A DNA stretch of 64,000 nt from Halalkalibacter nanhaiisediminis (lineage in GTDB: Bacteria > Bacillota > Bacilli > Bacillales > Bacillaceae_D). Where the stretch lies: positions 186,001 to 250,000 of the forward strand of contig NZ_VLKZ01000003.1 of NCBI RefSeq assembly GCF_007830185.1, written 5' to 3'. A program made the translations under genes and the position numbers. Shown one piece after another: positions 61,777-64,000 of this stretch. Under the pieces are notes generated by a model, which saw nothing but the letters and a program-made list of their open reading frames with translations, had not been told where the DNA came from and did not search any database. Each line of letters opens with the position of its first letter. Within the stretch, counting starts at the first letter, position 1.

Positions 61777-62901
61777 TTAATCTTCGACTGGGAACCAGCC
61801 TGGAGTGTTGATGATTGCTTGCCATAATGGCGTTGGAACAACAAGCTTTTCTTGATCTTGCTTAGAAAGCGTTGTAGGAATCGTATCTTCCTTGCCTTCT
61901 TGGACTTTTTCAACCCATTTTGGTTCCATAATTAGCTCACGGCCAATTGCAATCAATGGCACGCCAGTTTGCATTGCTTTTACCACATCATCAGGTGTAT
62001 GCAATGAACCGACACCAATGACAGGAATTTGATCGCCAATATGCTCTTGGATGCGAACCACACGTGAAGTTGTATCTTCTTTGTCACGAATTGAACCGCT
62101 CCAGAAGTTTTGAACCGACACATGAAGATAATCTAATGGATAAGTCGCGAGTTTGTCAGCAAGAGCAAGTGTATCTTCAAATGTAATACCAGGATTTTCG
62201 CCTTCTTCTGGAGAGAAGCGATAGCCAACGATAAATGGCTCAGTTGTATGAGCTTTGACGTTTTTGAATACTTCTTCAACGATAGCAGTAGGGAAGCTTA
62301 AACGTTTTTCAAGCGTACCGCCCCATTTATCTGTTCTGCGGTTTGAATGTGGAGAGAAGAATTGCTGAATGAGATATGTGTTTGCACCATGAATTTCGAC
62401 GCCATCAAAACCAGCTTCAATCGCACGTCTTGTCGCATCACCAAATGCAGTAATCACACGTGTAATATCATCTTCAGTCATTTCTCTTGGCACTTGTGCA
62501 TCTGGGCGTTCAGCCGCAACAGCACTCGCACTGATGGTTTGACCATCTGGTAATTGATCTGGAGGAGACATACGTCCACCATGGAAAATTTGCAAAATGG
62601 CTTTAGCACCTTTTTCTTTAATGGCGCTAGCTAGACGAGTTAAACTTGGAATAAGAGAATCGTCATCAGCACCAAATTCACCTGGGAATCCTTTTCCGTC
62701 TTTTGTCACATAGACACAAGCTGTTACAACAGCACCAACACCGCCAGCACGTTCTTGGTAATAAGCTAATTCAGCGTCTGAGACAGAGCCATCTTCATTT
62801 GATGAAAAATTCGTCATTGGGGCCATTAGCACTCGGTTTTTCAATGTAACACCAGAACGGAATGTAAGTGGTTCAAATAGTTCTTTATAATTTGGATTCA
62901 T
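61777..62901 (-). CDS. NADH:flavin oxidoreductase, old yellow enzyme family
   Basis: 374-residue TIM-barrel FMN enzyme: LKNRVLMAPMTNFSSNEDG, ILQIFHGGRMSPPDQL, DGVEIHGANTYLIQQFFSPH with the substrate-binding His-x-x-Asn, and IGRELIMEPKWVEKV at the FMN-phosphate site. It probably reduces activated C=C bonds. The RBS GAAAGGAGTT lies upstream. It is monocistronic and divergent from the 2-hydroxyacid dehydrogenase. Confidence 0.9.
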   Translation of the reverse strand: MNPNYKELFEPLTFRSGVTLKNRVLMAPMTNFSSNEDGSVSDAELAYYQERAGGVGAVVTACVYVTKDGKGFPGEFGADDDSLIPSLTRLASAIKEKGAKAILQIFHGGRMSPPDQLPDGQTISASAVAAERPDAQVPREMTEDDITRVITAFGDATRRAIEAGFDGVEIHGANTYLIQQFFSPHSNRRTDKWGGTLEKRLSFPTAIVEEVFKNVKAHTTEPFIVGYRFSPEEGENPGITFEDTLALADKLATYPLDYLHVSVQNFWSGSIRDKEDTTSRVVRIQEHIGDQIPVIGVGSLHTPDDVVKAMQTGVPLIAIGRELIMEPKWVEKVQEGKEDTIPTTLSKQDQEKLVVPTPLWQAIINTPGWFPVED

Positions 62902-63114
62902 GTATATGAACTCCTTTCAAGTGTATAATCGTACAAAGATCATATTAGAGATAATAGTTAATAAAGTCAAAGAAGTTGCTTATCTTTTGTAAGTAATATA
63001 CATTTTTAGTTGTCAGAATTTTAATTGTTTAATATTGACTTTTGTAAGGGTTTTCAATTAATATATGAATTATAAGTTATCTACATATTTTTTTCCGATA
63101 TTTTAAAAACTTAA

Positions 63115-63211
63115 TTTTATAATATAAAACAAAATAAACGGTCAACTATAAGTAAAAAATTCAAAAAGTTAATCTGTTTATTAATCGAAACTAAGTTTTA
63201 TAATATAAAAC
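63115..63211. promoter_or_regulatory. two identical TTTTATAATATAAAAC sites between divergent genes
   Basis: The 16-mer TTTTATAATATAAAAC occurs at 63115-63130 and 63196-63211, 81 bp apart, and is nearly palindromic. It contains TATAAT, so it could be a promoter element, an operator or both. The remainder of the 62902-63274 gap is AT-rich without a visible gene. Confidence 0.45.
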
Positions 63212-63274
63212 TAATAAATTGATCATTTCATTCTTTGTTAAAACGCTATCACGAAATTGAGGAGAGGTTACGAA

Positions 63275-64000
63275 ATGAGTACATATAAAGTTGTCATTAC
63301 AGATTATGAGTTCTCTACTTTAGAGCAAGAGGAAGCTGCGCTTGGGTCACTCGATGTCGAAATCATTCGAGCGCAATGTCGTACTGAAGAAGATGTCATT
63401 GAAGTGGCTAAAGATGCGGATGCTTTGATCAATCAATATGCACCGATCTCGCGAAAAGTCATTGAAAGCCTGCCGAATTTAAAAGTGGTATCGAGATATG
63501 GAATTGGTGTGAATACGATTGATGTGGAGGCAGCTACTGAAAATGGCGTGATCGTTGGCAATGTTACAGACTATTGCCTTGATGAAGTGTCTGATCATGC
63601 CTTTGCCTTGATTATGGCTTGTGCTCGTAAAGTGGTCACGCTAAACAATGCTGTGAAAAATGGCAACTGGGACTATAAAGTAAGTGTGCCGATCTTCCGC
63701 TTACCTGGTCGAGTGCTCGGTCTGGTTGGTTTTGGTAAAATCCCACAAACACTAGCGAAAAAAGCGCAAGCATTTGGTATTAACGTCATTTCTTATGATC
63801 CATTTGTTTCAGCTGAAGTAGCGAGTGAGTTCAATGTCGAGCTAGTTGATCTTAATGAGCTGTGTGCGAAGTCAGATTTCATTTCGGTTCATGCACCGCT
63901 GATCGAAGCGACTCGCGGCATGATTAGTGATGAACAGTTTGATTTAATGAAAAAAGAAGCTTTCATCATTAATACGGCACGAGGTCCAGTCATTGACGAA
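63275..64000 (+). CDS. D-2-hydroxyacid dehydrogenase (CtBP/SerA-like), 3' truncated by window
   Basis: Open from ATG 63275, with GAGGAGAGG upstream, to the window end (242 codons, no stop). It has the D-isomer 2-hydroxyacid dehydrogenase features: RYGIGVNTIDVEAA, the NAD motif GLVGFGKIPQ, and INTARGPVIDE. It resembles the CtBP-like branch of phosphoglycerate dehydrogenases. Oxidation of a 2-hydroxyacid or reduction of a 2-ketoacid is expected; the substrate is open. Confidence 0.88.
   Translation, partial: MSTYKVVITDYEFSTLEQEEAALGSLDVEIIRAQCRTEEDVIEVAKDADALINQYAPISRKVIESLPNLKVVSRYGIGVNTIDVEAATENGVIVGNVTDYCLDEVSDHAFALIMACARKVVTLNNAVKNGNWDYKVSVPIFRLPGRVLGLVGFGKIPQTLAKKAQAFGINVISYDPFVSAEVASEFNVELVDLNELCAKSDFISVHAPLIEATRGMISDEQFDLMKKEAFIINTARGPVIDE

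Overview
The window is a chromosomal segment from a low-GC, endospore-forming member of the Bacillaceae. Evidence for sporulation: a GerA-type germinant receptor operon, spoIIM, an mciZ homologue and two YjcZ-family small proteins. The core order spoIIM - fur - DUF4227 - xerD - deoB - purine nucleoside phosphorylase - pdp resembles the Bacillus subtilis arrangement. C30 carotenoid genes, an SbtA-type Na+/bicarbonate permease and an alpha-carbonic anhydrase fit a pigmented, perhaps alkaliphilic or halotolerant relative (Alkalihalobacillus-like). That last placement is inference.

Layout: 1-3.1 kb germinant receptor (A, C, small D, B). 3.2-8.4 kb a CynX-type MFS transporter, an RsbR-like STAS protein and a sulfonate-type ABC transporter with a DsrE protein. 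8.8-20.4 kb carotenoid genes in two opposed blocks: a plus-strand operon (desaturase, desaturase, crtM) and a minus-strand operon (cruF, acyltransferase, glycosyltransferase, crtP-like oxidase), with LysE, APC permease and DDAH-family genes between them. 20.4-24.5 kb an SDR gene, the xpt-NCS2 purine salvage operon behind a guanine riboswitch, and small spore-type proteins. 24.7-28.5 kb a RAT-controlled PTS IIA, LicT/SacT antiterminator and fructokinase operon, then a 3D-domain cell-wall protein. 28.7-33.6 kb assorted genes with a decayed IS1182-like element. 33.7-43.7 kb DUF3866, mciZ, nudF, EndoQ, spoIIM, fur, xerD, deoB, two PNPs and pdp. 43.7-45.5 kb sbtA-like and DUF2294 genes behind a riboswitch-like leader. 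47-55.7 kb an accessory-looking zone with two AlkD-family genes, a 190-bp duplication, a transposase relic, a copper-amine-oxidase-type stalk protein and a protease fragment. 56-61.6 kb a BirA-boxed biotin operon. 61.7-64 kb an OYE reductase and the start of a 2-hydroxyacid dehydrogenase.

How the genes work together: CrtM makes the C30 precursor, CrtN-type enzymes desaturate it, and the minus-strand block would hydrate, oxidise, glycosylate and acylate it to a glycosyl carotenoid ester. Both carotenoid promoters carry 11-bp-spaced TGTAnAA repeats over the -35 region, the geometry known for B12-dependent CarH/LitR photoreceptor operators. No such regulator lies in the window.

Strongest leads: (1) the shared CarH-like operator layout at both carotenoid promoters; (2) a branched, terminator-linked leader RNA of no class I recognise ahead of DUF2294/SbtA; (3) a second PNP that has lost both classic 6-oxopurine-recognition residues; (4) an MciZ homologue with a C-terminal extension antisense to its neighbour; (5) several small proteins (54, 29, 25 and 32 residues), most with convincing ribosome binding sites.
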